A DNA stretch of 64,000 nucleotides from Bradyrhizobium sp. dw_78 (lineage in GTDB: Bacteria > Pseudomonadota > Alphaproteobacteria > Rhizobiales > Xanthobacteraceae): contig NZ_JAAVUS010000011.1 in assembly GCF_018449525.1 (NCBI RefSeq), forward strand, positions 62,001-126,000, read 5' to 3'. Numbering within the stretch: the stretch's first letter is position 1; every line of letters starts with the position of its first letter. Below, piece by piece: positions 22,826-29,775 of this stretch. A program made the translations under genes and the position numbers. The notes beneath the pieces were generated by a model. The model was not told where the DNA came from, did not search any database, and worked only from the letters and a program-made list of their open reading frames with translations.

Positions 22826-23440
22826 ATGGAACGCAACCGTTCCGACGATAATTATTCGCCGCGCCGGCCGAGCGGAGCGGCCGTGATGCGGGTCGAGGTG
22901 ACCGACGCGCTGTCCCGTGCATTCTTCTCCGAATGGTCGCGGGTCGGCTATGTGGGGCTCAGCCTCGAGCGCGTGGCCAAGGCGGCAGGCGTTGGCAAGG
23001 CGGCCCTCTACAGGCGCTGGCCGTCCAAGGCGGCCATGGCGAGCGACCTCCTCTCGCGAGTCGGCCTCACGCTCGCCGAGATTGGGGACGCGGGCTCGTT
23101 GGAAGCGGACCTGCGGGCACTGCTGCTCGCCTTCCGGCGCCTGCTGCGCCATCGCTTGATCCGCCGGATACTGACCGATCTTCTGGCCGAAATCGGACGC
23201 GAGCCAGCGCTTGAGACGGCGCTCCGCCCGTTCCAACGAACGCGGCGCGACCGTGTCCGACAATTGATCGAGCGCGCCATCATGCGTGGCGAGCTTGCCC
23301 CAACGGTGGACCGGGAGACGATCCTCGATTTCCTCGTGGGGCCGCTCTATTGGCGCCTCGTCGTTACTGGCAAGCGCTCCGACGTCGCGCATATCGAGCG
23401 TCTCGTACGCATGACGAAAGCCGCGATGGAGGTCGGTTGA
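22826..23440 (+). CDS. TetR-family regulator of the hydrolase gene
   Basis: About 204 residues from ATG 22826; an in-frame ATG at 22787 and another at 22886 are alternatives. The DNA-binding domain is at about 20-65 (VTDALSRAFFSEWSRVGYVGLSLERVAKAAGVGKAALYRRWPSKAAM), with the YRRWPSKA recognition-helix end usual for this family. The C-terminal half contains LVGPLYWRLVVTG, the hallmark of the TetR_C_11-type ligand domain. The odd start region arises because two operators (22788-22805 and 22827-22844) each contain ATGGAACG, so the apparent N-terminal peptides MERYRSNQ and MERNRSDD are a by-product of operator repetition. The divergent alpha/beta hydrolase is the likely target. Confidence 0.88.
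   Translation: MERNRSDDNYSPRRPSGAAVMRVEVTDALSRAFFSEWSRVGYVGLSLERVAKAAGVGKAALYRRWPSKAAMASDLLSRVGLTLAEIGDAGSLEADLRALLLAFRRLLRHRLIRRILTDLLAEIGREPALETALRPFQRTRRDRVRQLIERAIMRGELAPTVDRETILDFLVGPLYWRLVVTGKRSDVAHIERLVRMTKAAMEVG
22827..22844. promoter_or_regulatory. Candidate TetR operator, copy 2, overlapping the tetR start codon
   Basis: TGGAACG-CAAC-CGTTCCG, one base from a perfect repeat. It begins inside the presumed ATG at 22826, so repressor bound here would cover the translation start region of its own gene. Confidence 0.55.
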
Positions 23441-23616
23441 CAGAGCACCACATGCTCCGCTTTCACACCGCGATGGCGTACCCCATTCTCCGCCACAACG
23501 GCGTCGACGTCGGCAAGCTGGACTTTCTCGGTCCTATAAAGTTTGTCGAGCCTTGGCTACCCGGCGCGAGGTGTGATGCCCTTCGTGAAGTCGTTAAGCA
23601 CCCGCGTCCACACAAA

Positions 23617-24660
23617 TCAGGCCGCGGCCATTTTGAATCCCGTCGCTGCTTCCGCAGCGCGGGCCAGCATGGCCGGATCGGAGACTCCTTGGTGATCCCG
23701 GCGCGGGGTGTACGGCGCCTCCAATCGCATTGCTTCGTCGTCGGTCAGGATGATCGACAGTGATGTGATCGCGTCGTCGATGTGCTTGGTCTTTAGCGCA
23801 CCGATGATCGGCGCGGCGACCACGGGATTGCGACCGAGCCAACTCAAGGCGATTTGTGCCTGACTAACGCCACGTTCCGCTGCGATGGCACCCACGGCTT
23901 CGACAATCTTCTGATCGCTTGCTGCAGTGGCCTCATCTTGCTTGGCGCCGGCGAGTTCGGCTTCCGAGCGTTCCGTCGTTGTCCCCCACGCTCGGGCGAG
24001 GCGGCCCCGCGCCAGCGGACTGTAGACGATGGTCTGCACGCCTTCGTCGGCACACAGCGGCAGCATCTCATGTTCTTCCTCGCGGGTGAGCAGATTATAG
24101 GTGTCTTGCATCGACACGAATTGCGCCCAGCCGTTTGCTTTCTGCAGATGCAGCGCCTTGCTGAATTCCCATGCCTGCATCGAAGAGGCGCCGAGATAGC
24201 GCACCTTTCCCATTTTCACGAGGTCGTGCAGCGCCTCCAGGGTCTCTTCCCACGGCGTTCGCTGATCGCGACGATGGATCTGGTAGAGATCGATGTAGTC
24301 CGTCCCAAGTCGGTGCAGGCTGTGATCGACTTCCGTCATGATGGCCTTGCGCGACAAGCCGGCAGCATTTGGGCCGTTACGCATCGGGGCCATGAGTTTG
24401 GTGGCAATGACCACGGCGTCCCGGTTGGTGAAATCCTTCAGCGCCCGGCCCAAAATCTCTTCGCTCGAACCGTTCGAATACATGTTGGCGGTGTCGAAGA
24501 AGTTGATACCGGCCTCGATGGCATGGCGGATCAGCGCGCGGCTGGAGTCCTCATCGAGCGACCATGACGGGTAGCCGCGGGATGGATCGCCAAAGCCCAT
24601 GCAGCCGATACAAAGGGGGGAGACATCGAGACCCGTGTGACCGAGCTTTACGTATTGCAT
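23617..24660 (-). CDS. Aldo/keto reductase
   Basis: A 347-residue NADPH-dependent oxidoreductase of the AKR/tas-like group. The start is ATG 24660 with AAGGAGA upstream (the frame is open to 24858). The TIM barrel starts QYVKLGHTGLDVSPLCIGCMGFG; the catalytic tetrad Asp-Tyr-Lys-His is visible as NFFDTANMYSNGSSEEILG (Asp, Tyr), VIATKL (Lys) and DLYQIHRRD (His). The cofactor loop near IIGALKTKHIDDAITSL is conserved in type. Such enzymes reduce aldehydes and ketones or detoxify electrophiles. It is divergent from the TetR gene at 24746, with two palindromic operators between. Confidence 0.93.
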   Translation of the reverse strand: MQYVKLGHTGLDVSPLCIGCMGFGDPSRGYPSWSLDEDSSRALIRHAIEAGINFFDTANMYSNGSSEEILGRALKDFTNRDAVVIATKLMAPMRNGPNAAGLSRKAIMTEVDHSLHRLGTDYIDLYQIHRRDQRTPWEETLEALHDLVKMGKVRYLGASSMQAWEFSKALHLQKANGWAQFVSMQDTYNLLTREEEHEMLPLCADEGVQTIVYSPLARGRLARAWGTTTERSEAELAGAKQDEATAASDQKIVEAVGAIAAERGVSQAQIALSWLGRNPVVAAPIIGALKTKHIDDAITSLSIILTDDEAMRLEAPYTPRRDHQGVSDPAMLARAAEAATGFKMAAA

Positions 24661-24683
24661 GCGATCTCCTTGCAGGATAGAAA

Positions 24684-24697
24684 CGGACAACTCTCCG
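24684..24697. promoter_or_regulatory. Candidate TetR operator CGGACA-AC-TCTCCG, copy 1
   Basis: An imperfect palindrome; the second copy 32 bases further (24716-24729) is perfect. It lies in the divergent AKR/TetR promoter region. Confidence 0.5.
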
Positions 24698-24715
24698 ATT
24701 GCTTGTCTGAAATAA

Positions 24716-24729
24716 CGGAGAACTCTCCG
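24716..24729. promoter_or_regulatory. Candidate TetR operator CGGAGA-AC-TCTCCG, copy 2
   Basis: A perfect 6-base inverted repeat with AC spacer, 17 bases before the TetR start codon. Confidence 0.6.
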
Positions 24730-24745
24730 CTTAGTCAAGGGGCTC

Positions 24746-25333
24746 ATGACCGCCGAAGAGGAAAACCTGCGCGCCGACGCGCGGGCCAACCGGGATCGCA
24801 TTCTGGATGTGGCGCGCGAGGCGCTCGCTGCTGACCCGACAGCATCCCTCAGCTCCATCGCGAAGGCGGCCGGGGTCGGCGCGGGGACGCTCTATCGTCA
24901 TTTTCCGAGCCGCGAGGCGCTGGTGCTCGGTGTTTACCGCACTGAGATTGACGCGCTGGTCGACCTTGCGCCGCGGCTGCTTGCCAAGCACCCGCCGTTA
25001 GAGGCCTTTCGACTATGGTGCGATAGGCTCGCAAAATTCGGCAGGATGAAATACGGCATTGCAGACATCGTCCATGCGGCGACATCGGAACAAAATATTC
25101 AGGAAACCTATGGACCGCTGATCAATGCCGTCCGCGAGATGATGGATGCCTGTAAAGGGTCAGGCGATATCCACCCCGAAGTCGACGCCGAGGATCTTCT
25201 GATGCTTTTGGGACTGTTGTGGCGAATCCCTCCAAATGCTGCCGGACAGGCGCGGACAAAGAGACTGCTGGCCCTTATTTTTCGGGGCATGGGCGCAAAA
25301 AACACGGCCGCGCCGGACGCCGTCCCGTCGTGA
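24746..25333 (+). CDS. TetR-family regulator of the aldo/keto reductase gene
   Basis: A 195-residue repressor. The N-terminal HTH is at about 12-62 (RANRDRILDVAREALAADPTASLSSIAKAAGVGAGTLYRHFPSREALVLGVY); the C-terminal domain (LVDLAPRLLAKHPPLEAFRLWCDRLAKFGRMKYG ... LMLLGLLWRIP) resembles the SbtR-like C-terminal type. It is divergent from the aldo/keto reductase with 85 bases between starts and two CGGAGA-type palindromes in that space, so repression of the AKR and itself is the simplest model. The ligand is unknown, probably an aldehyde or other reactive compound. Confidence 0.92.
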   Translation: MTAEEENLRADARANRDRILDVAREALAADPTASLSSIAKAAGVGAGTLYRHFPSREALVLGVYRTEIDALVDLAPRLLAKHPPLEAFRLWCDRLAKFGRMKYGIADIVHAATSEQNIQETYGPLINAVREMMDACKGSGDIHPEVDAEDLLMLLGLLWRIPPNAAGQARTKRLLALIFRGMGAKNTAAPDAVPS

Positions 25334-25351
25334 CGCAACTCAGGCTCCGCG

Positions 25352-25570
25352 TTATTTCAACGCCTCATTGATTAGATTCGCTAGCCGTGCTGCGGCAAGC
25401 GCCGCCTGACTTCGAGCAATGTTGCGTGCGCTGGTCTCGTAGTCGCGTGTCAACATCACCGCAGTTTTCCCCATCCTCACCCGCGGCGCATAGGCGAATT
25501 GCTTGGCAAGGTCTGCGCTTTCCTCCACCCATGCCTGTGGATCGGAGACCTGGGCCGCAGCGTTGTTCAC
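25352..25570 (-). pseudogene. S1/P1 nuclease, C-terminal remnant
   Basis: On the minus strand the last ~70 residues (QAWVEESADLAKQFAYAP ... YETSARNIARSQAALAAARLANLINEALK) match the end of S1/P1-type zinc nucleases, where a helix ending AxxRLAxLLN carries the final conserved residues. Upstream of about 25570 the similarity is lost and the frame becomes antisense of another gene remnant. Only the tail survives. Confidence 0.55.
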
Positions 25571-25741
25571 GCTGATGCTCGCGAGGCCATCCGTAGCGCA
25601 ACCCAGATGCGCAACCTGATCGGACTCACGCCGGTCGGCCAGCAGGTTCGCCTGACCATCGAACGCAAGGGCGCTACTGAAAATGTGACGGTGGAAGTCG
25701 AGCCACTGCCGGAAAAGGCGAGGCAAAGAAACTCTGGTTGA
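25570..25741 (+). pseudogene. HtrA/Deg-type protease, PDZ-end remnant
   Basis: On the plus strand the residues AREAIRSATQMRNLIG followed by LTPVGQQVRLTIERKGATENVTVEVEPLP look like the end of a Deg protease PDZ domain (ATQLRN.IGLTPVG..V.LTV.R.G). The protease domain is absent. It is fused tail-to-tail with the nuclease remnant at about 25570. Confidence 0.5.
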
Positions 25742-25931
25742 GCGAGGGCCCATCGACCTGCAAATGCAACATACGAGCATTTCGAATTATCGCAGTTCAG
25801 AGGGTTCTTGAAAGATCAAAAAGCTTTCCTAAGTCGATCGCCGCCAAGTCCCGTTGCAGGGAATAGCACGCCAAATGCCGCGAGGATTTGGCGTCCGGAC
25901 ATAACCATGTTGCTTACAGGAGGATGTGGCT

Positions 25932-26069
25932 ATGAAGACCTATCATCTGCCCTCTGTGCCCCGCTGGGGTGCATCCATTGAGCGAACCTTCAGGCGGCTC
26001 GGCCGCCATCTCTCCAGTCCACTCAAACATTGGCGCGCCAGGCTGCCAGCCTGGAAGGCCAAAAGCTGA
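25932..26069 (+). CDS. 45-residue basic hypothetical protein
   Basis: ATG 25932 is preceded by AGGAGG (25918-25923) at good distance and the frame closes with TGA at 26067-26069. The product is basic and rich in Arg, Trp and Leu (MKTYHLPSVPRWGASIERTF, then RRLGRHLSSPLKHWRARLP), with no membrane segment. It resembles the small DUF1127-type Arg-rich proteins in size and composition, but I cannot confirm the family. The gene at 26086 follows after 16 bases, probably the same transcript. Confidence 0.5.
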   Translation: MKTYHLPSVPRWGASIERTFRRLGRHLSSPLKHWRARLPAWKAKS

Positions 26070-26085
26070 AGTGGGAGGAGGAGCC

Positions 26086-26325
26086 ATGCGCCGTGTTCTC
26101 GCAGCTTTTGCGATGTTGGCCATCGTGTTCAGCACAAGTCAGGTCGCCGGCATGGAGCGGACACCGCCAAAGCCGAACGCGCAGTCTGCTCAAGCGGTTC
26201 AGAGGAGGTCGTCCGAGCGGACGATGCCGAGCCGGAAGGTGAGCGCCAGCCCCTCAATCAGCGCGACTTCGGACTTCCGTGCTGAAGATCTCATTCCGGA
26301 CATTTGCAGGGGATGCTCTTCCTGA
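26086..26325 (+). CDS. 79-residue secreted hypothetical protein with a C-terminal CxxC
   Basis: ATG 26086 has GGGAGGAGGAG directly upstream. The N-terminus is a signal peptide (MRRVLAAFAMLAIVFSTSQVAG), followed by a Pro/Ser-rich linker and a C-terminal end DLIPDICRGCSS. The Cys-x-x-Cys at the very end could bind a metal or form a disulphide in the periplasm. No family is recognised. It is followed by a good terminator at 26370. Confidence 0.5.
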   Translation: MRRVLAAFAMLAIVFSTSQVAGMERTPPKPNAQSAQAVQRRSSERTMPSRKVSASPSISATSDFRAEDLIPDICRGCSS

Positions 26326-26369
26326 ATGGCGCCGGAGTTACATAGGGAGCGTTGGCATCGCTGACCGAT

Positions 26370-26404
26370 CCATCGCGCGGCTCCGCACCGCGCGATGGCG
26401 TTTT
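26370..26404 (+). terminator. Rho-independent terminator before marC
   Basis: A perfect 11-base stem (CCATCGCGCGG / CCGCGCGATGG) with a 7-base loop followed by CGTTTT, 45 bases after the secreted-protein gene. Confidence 0.75.
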
Positions 26405-26543
26405 GAATGCTCAACATGCGGTGGTCCGCCTTCACACCATCCGGCGATGGAGCGGCTCGGTTGCTTTCCTCCATGGAAGGACCACCGGGGCGGAGCGTTT
26501 TTCCATCCTCCTTCATGACTTCTGACGGATCTATGTTGGAACC

Positions 26544-27179
26544 ATGGCTTGGAATCAGTTTGTCGGAATTACGATGTTGCTGTATGCGCTGACAAACCCC
26601 GTCGGGGCCATTCCGATCTTTTTGTCGATGACCCGCCGGGCAGGAAGCGTGAACAGACACCGCATCATCATTCTGGCCTGCACAGCCGTCGCGATCTTCT
26701 TTGTGGGCGCCGCGTTGCTCGGCAAGGAGATCCTTGCCTTCTTCGATGTGGGCCTCGACGACTTTCGCATCGCGGGCGGGTTACTGGCGATCGTCATCGC
26801 GCTCGAGATGTTTCAGGCGCAGTATGGAAAATTCATCCAACCAGCCGGTGGCGTAGACAGCGGCGAGGTGGACATCCATGGACTCGCCATAACGCCTTTT
26901 GCATTTCCGCTGCTGGTTGGACCCGCCGAAATAAGCATCATCATCACTCTATCCAACGACAATCCTGGCTGGCTTTCAAAAATTCTGCTTGCCGTTGCCT
27001 CGATGATGGCAACTTTCCTGATCGGGTTAACATTGTGGACGGCCAGCGGAATTGAACGGTACCTGGGAAAGACCGGGATCAACCTCATGACGCGAATCAT
27101 GGCTCTCATTGTCGCCGCGATAGGCGTTAACTTCATCATGACGGGATTGCGGAGCGAGTTTCCCGGCTTGGCGCACTAA
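26544..27179 (+). CDS. MarC-family inner-membrane protein
   Basis: A 211-residue polytopic protein with six predicted helices, all family marks present: FVGITMLLYALTNPVGAIPIFLSMT, LGKEILAFFDVGLDDFRIAGGLLAIVIALEM, and the re-entrant ITPFAFPLLVGPAEISIIITL, which repeats the N-P-x-G/x-P-x-x motif of the first helix pair. MarC proteins (UPF0056) were once linked to multiple antibiotic resistance, but that role was not confirmed; transport function is unknown. Length and order are normal and the gene appears intact although its neighbours are decayed. Single gene. Confidence 0.92.
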   Translation: MAWNQFVGITMLLYALTNPVGAIPIFLSMTRRAGSVNRHRIIILACTAVAIFFVGAALLGKEILAFFDVGLDDFRIAGGLLAIVIALEMFQAQYGKFIQPAGGVDSGEVDIHGLAITPFAFPLLVGPAEISIIITLSNDNPGWLSKILLAVASMMATFLIGLTLWTASGIERYLGKTGINLMTRIMALIVAAIGVNFIMTGLRSEFPGLAH

Positions 27180-27615
27180 AGTAGCCGCGCCGCGATGACT
27201 GTCGGCAAGACCGGCTATGGTGCCGCCGCCAACGCCGTATCTCATTCGACGCCGGGTCGATGCCCGCTAGGACCGAACGACTTCCCGTGGGAACTGAAAA
27301 ATCTCAAGAGTTGGCCGCCGCTGCATGATCCGGCAGCAGCGCCGATCAGAATCTCCTGGCCGACGAGCTTGGCAAGGTCAAGCCAGATTTCAGGATCTAA
27401 CTTCTTGGGACGTCGCCTGAAATTGCCCCGGAAAATCGAGCTAAAAATTTTTTGCCGCTACCCTTGAAATTGATTTCGGTTTTTCTAATTCGATTATTGC
27501 CGCTTACGGGCGGTGCCGGGCGCCAGCTTTGGGTCCGGCAGACTGAAGCCGGGCGCCGGACAGTCTTGCACGCGTGTCTTGCGCCCCTTCGTATCCATCT
27601 TGCTCTTAGGAGGAC
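27180..27615. other. Intergenic region before the Hsp20 genes
   Basis: No gene supported. An AT-rich patch at 27425-27500 probably contains the heat-shock gene promoter. I did not see an RpoH site or a ROSE-type thermosensor that I could defend. Confidence 0.35.
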
Positions 27616-28071
27616 TTGGCTAGGAGGACTTACGATCTTAACCCACTCTGGCGGTCGACCGTCGGATTCGACCGCCTTTTCGATCTCCTCGACGAAACCC
27701 AGCACAGGACCGAGGATACCTACCCGCCCTACAATATCGAGCGGATCGGCGAAGATCGTTACCAGATCTCGCTCGCCCTGGCTGGTTTCAGCCCGGATGA
27801 GATCGCGGTGACGGCCGAGCAGAACGTGCTCACGGTGGAAGGCCGCAAGAGCGACAAGGACCAGCACGAATATCTTTATCAGGGGATCTCGGCCCGGCCC
27901 TTCAAGCGGCAATTCAACCTTGCCTATTACGTGCAGGTGAGGGCTGTGACGTTCGACAACGGGCTGCTCCGGGTCGAGCTGGTCCGCGAAATCCCCGAGG
28001 CCATGAAGCCGCGGCGCATCGCCATCAACGGTGGCGCTTCTGCCGGGCAAATCACGCAGAGGGCGGCTTAA
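27616..28071 (+). CDS. Small heat-shock protein Hsp20 (start codon abnormal)
   Basis: The alpha-crystallin domain is complete (about 35-135: YPPYNIERIGEDRYQISLALAGFSPDEIAVTAEQNVLTVEGRK ... RVELVREIPEAMKPRRIAIN), including the C-terminal IxI-like motif RRIAI. It holds unfolded proteins in the cytoplasm during stress. The N-terminus reads RTYDLNPLWRSTVGFDRLFDLLDE, normal for the family, but the codon before it is AGG at 27622-27624, where a ribosome-binding site AGGAGG at 27608-27613 would place ATG. The only upstream candidate is TTG 27616, just two bases from that AGGAGG. The gene may therefore have lost its start codon and be poorly translated. Confidence 0.8.
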   Translation: MARRTYDLNPLWRSTVGFDRLFDLLDETQHRTEDTYPPYNIERIGEDRYQISLALAGFSPDEIAVTAEQNVLTVEGRKSDKDQHEYLYQGISARPFKRQFNLAYYVQVRAVTFDNGLLRVELVREIPEAMKPRRIAINGGASAGQITQRAA

Positions 28072-28150
28072 AGCTGCTTCACGCCTGAGACCATCGCGCG
28101 CGGACGTTAACCGTCCGCGCGCCGACCAGCTTCATGTCAAGGAGGATATC

Positions 28151-28642
28151 ATGGGTATTCGTGATCTTGTTCCCTGGACCAAAAGCCAGCAGCTCTCGAC
28201 CGGGCGCGAGGCTTTCGATCCGTTTCTGACGCTTCACCGCGAAATGAATCGGCTGTTCGATGACGCGTTCCGTGGCTTCGGTTTGTTTGGTCGTCTTGGC
28301 AATCCGTTGATGGAGAGCCAATTCGCCTGGCCCAGACTTGAAGTAAGTGAAACGAAGAAGGCCGTGACGGTCTCCGCCGAGCTTCCAGGGTTGACCGAGA
28401 AGGATGTCCAGGTCGAAATGGCCAACGGCGTCCTATCGATCCGCGGCGAGAAGAAGGCCGAGCGCAGCGACGAGTCCAAGTTTGTCAGCGAGCGCTACTA
28501 CGGCTCGTTCGAGCGGCAGATCCCGCTTGAAGGCGTCGAGGAAGACAAGGCCAAGGCGGACTTCAAGAACGGCGTCCTGACCGTGACGCAACCGATGAGA
28601 CGGCTTATGCGTGACTGGCTGGCAGATGGACGACGGGCATGA
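28151..28642 (+). CDS. Small heat-shock protein Hsp20, second copy with altered C-terminus
   Basis: A 163-residue protein, ATG 28151 with AAGGAGGA upstream. The alpha-crystallin domain (about 55-150; WPRLEVSETKKAVTVSAELPGLTEKDVQVEMANGVLSIRGEKK ... KADFKNGVLTVT) is intact. After GVLTVT the usual tail (LPKxxxAxxxVKRIxI with the IxI oligomerisation motif) is replaced by QPMRRLMRDWLADGRRA, so the gene has been joined to foreign sequence at about 28590. Without the IxI motif, oligomer assembly and chaperone function are probably impaired. It follows the first Hsp20 gene at 80 bases, the common tandem arrangement. Confidence 0.85.
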   Translation: MGIRDLVPWTKSQQLSTGREAFDPFLTLHREMNRLFDDAFRGFGLFGRLGNPLMESQFAWPRLEVSETKKAVTVSAELPGLTEKDVQVEMANGVLSIRGEKKAERSDESKFVSERYYGSFERQIPLEGVEEDKAKADFKNGVLTVTQPMRRLMRDWLADGRRA

Positions 28643-28665
28643 TTCAACTGAGTTGAATCGTGCCC
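28635..28665 (+). repeat. 15-bp hairpin at the end of the altered Hsp20 gene
   Basis: GGGCATGATTCAACT pairs with AGTTGAATCGTGCCC around a single G (one wobble). It overlaps the stop codon of the second Hsp20 gene and no T-run follows. It may be a dispersed palindromic repeat at the junction. Confidence 0.55.
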
Positions 28666-28810
28666 CGTGAGTATGGTGAGTCTTCTTCGAATCGTCATCC
28701 AACTCTATCTTTTTGTTTGAGCATGGTCTTTCTGCACAAACGCGTTCCGGCCTTGTCGCGAGGAAAAGCCGGTTTCCGCTTTTCCGGATCATGCTCGAGG
28801 AGGTGCTCAC

Positions 28811-29422
28811 GGGACTGCGATCAAGGCTCTGCGCGGGGCTACCGTTTCCTTTCGCCAAAATCCGTTCGAACAGGTCGCCGAGACCTGCCTCGTCCATCAT
28901 GAGGATGCCCTCGTGATTATTGAAGACGGCAAGATCCAGACGATTGAGCCCTATTCCGAGATCATCGCTCGACTTCCGACCGGCGTGGTCCCGACCGAAT
29001 ACCCGGATGCGCTCATCTCGGCCGGCTTCATCGACACTCACGTTCACTATCCACAAGTCGAGATGATCGGCGCCTACGGATCGCAGCTTCTGGAGTGGCT
29101 GAATAACTATACCTTCGTGACCGAGCAGAAATACGCCAATGAGGCCCATGCGGAATTGGCGGCGAGGTTCTTCCTGCGCGAGTTGCTGCGCGCCGGCATG
29201 CAACTCGATTTCGTGGACGATGTCGTGCTGGGGGTGGTGGCGCTGAAGCCGAAAGCCGTGGTGCTTTATCCGCTTCATGAAAAATTCCATGAGATGATGG
29301 GAGCGAAATCGAGGCCGTGGTCGGAATTCGAGGCTGCGATCAATGCGAAGTTCCCAAATGTGAAAACCTACGTCGCGGCTCCAGGAGACGAACTAGATCT
29401 GAACACCTATGCTGCACAATGA
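28811..29422 (+). pseudogene. Guanine deaminase, N-terminal fragment fused to foreign sequence
   Basis: In one frame the DNA reads TAIKALRGATVSFRQNPFEQ, then DALVIIEDGKIQTIEPYSEI, then LISAGFIDTHVHYPQVEMIG (metal-binding HxH) and LNNYTFVTEQKYANEAHAEL, all typical of guanine deaminase, up to LLRAG at about 29197. The remaining ~75 residues (MQLDFVDDVVLGVVALKPKA...) are unrelated to the enzyme and end at 29422. More than half of the amidohydrolase barrel is missing. No start codon stands at the expected place: GGG occupies 28811-28813 after a GAGGAGG. It cannot make an active enzyme. Confidence 0.75.
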
Positions 29423-29775
29423 TCCGACATTATGACGCTCGGCTTGTTCGCTAACGGGGCCACAGCGCTGTCGCCGGCTCGGGGCAGCAGTTTTCGATGG
29501 GCAGCCCAGCGAAGCAGATCGAGTAACGGTCAAATATTCCGGCCGAAGATCGATTGCATTGCCATGGAGTAAGGTCTTTTACGTTGTGCTACAAAGCGTC
29601 GGGGGTGCCGCTCCGGTCAAAATCAAGCCTTGTTGATCCGTCATCCGAGTGACCTGATCGGGCGTACCGATATCCATCTCGAGCTCGTCGATGACGACGG
29701 GTTTACCGACGTGGTCGAGCGAATGGCGCATCGAGGGTAGGTTGCCTGTCGCAAATCCCCGTCAGGAACACTACG
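29423..29775. other. Intergenic region with gene scraps
   Basis: A minus-strand frame at about 29585-29735 (MRHSLDHVGKPVVIDELEMD...) looks protein-like but has no recognisable family and no good start, so it is probably another remnant of the decayed strip. Otherwise nothing is seen. Confidence 0.35.

Noticed and set aside
23441..23616. Possible coding remnant after the second TetR gene
   Set aside because: The frame HMLRFHTAMAYPILRHNGVDVG looks faintly protein-like, but it is short, matches no family I know and lies between convergent genes.
28433..29290. Minus-strand frame of 285 codons opposite Hsp20 and guanine deaminase
   Set aside because: It is antisense to sequence with clear protein families on the other strand and shows no domain.
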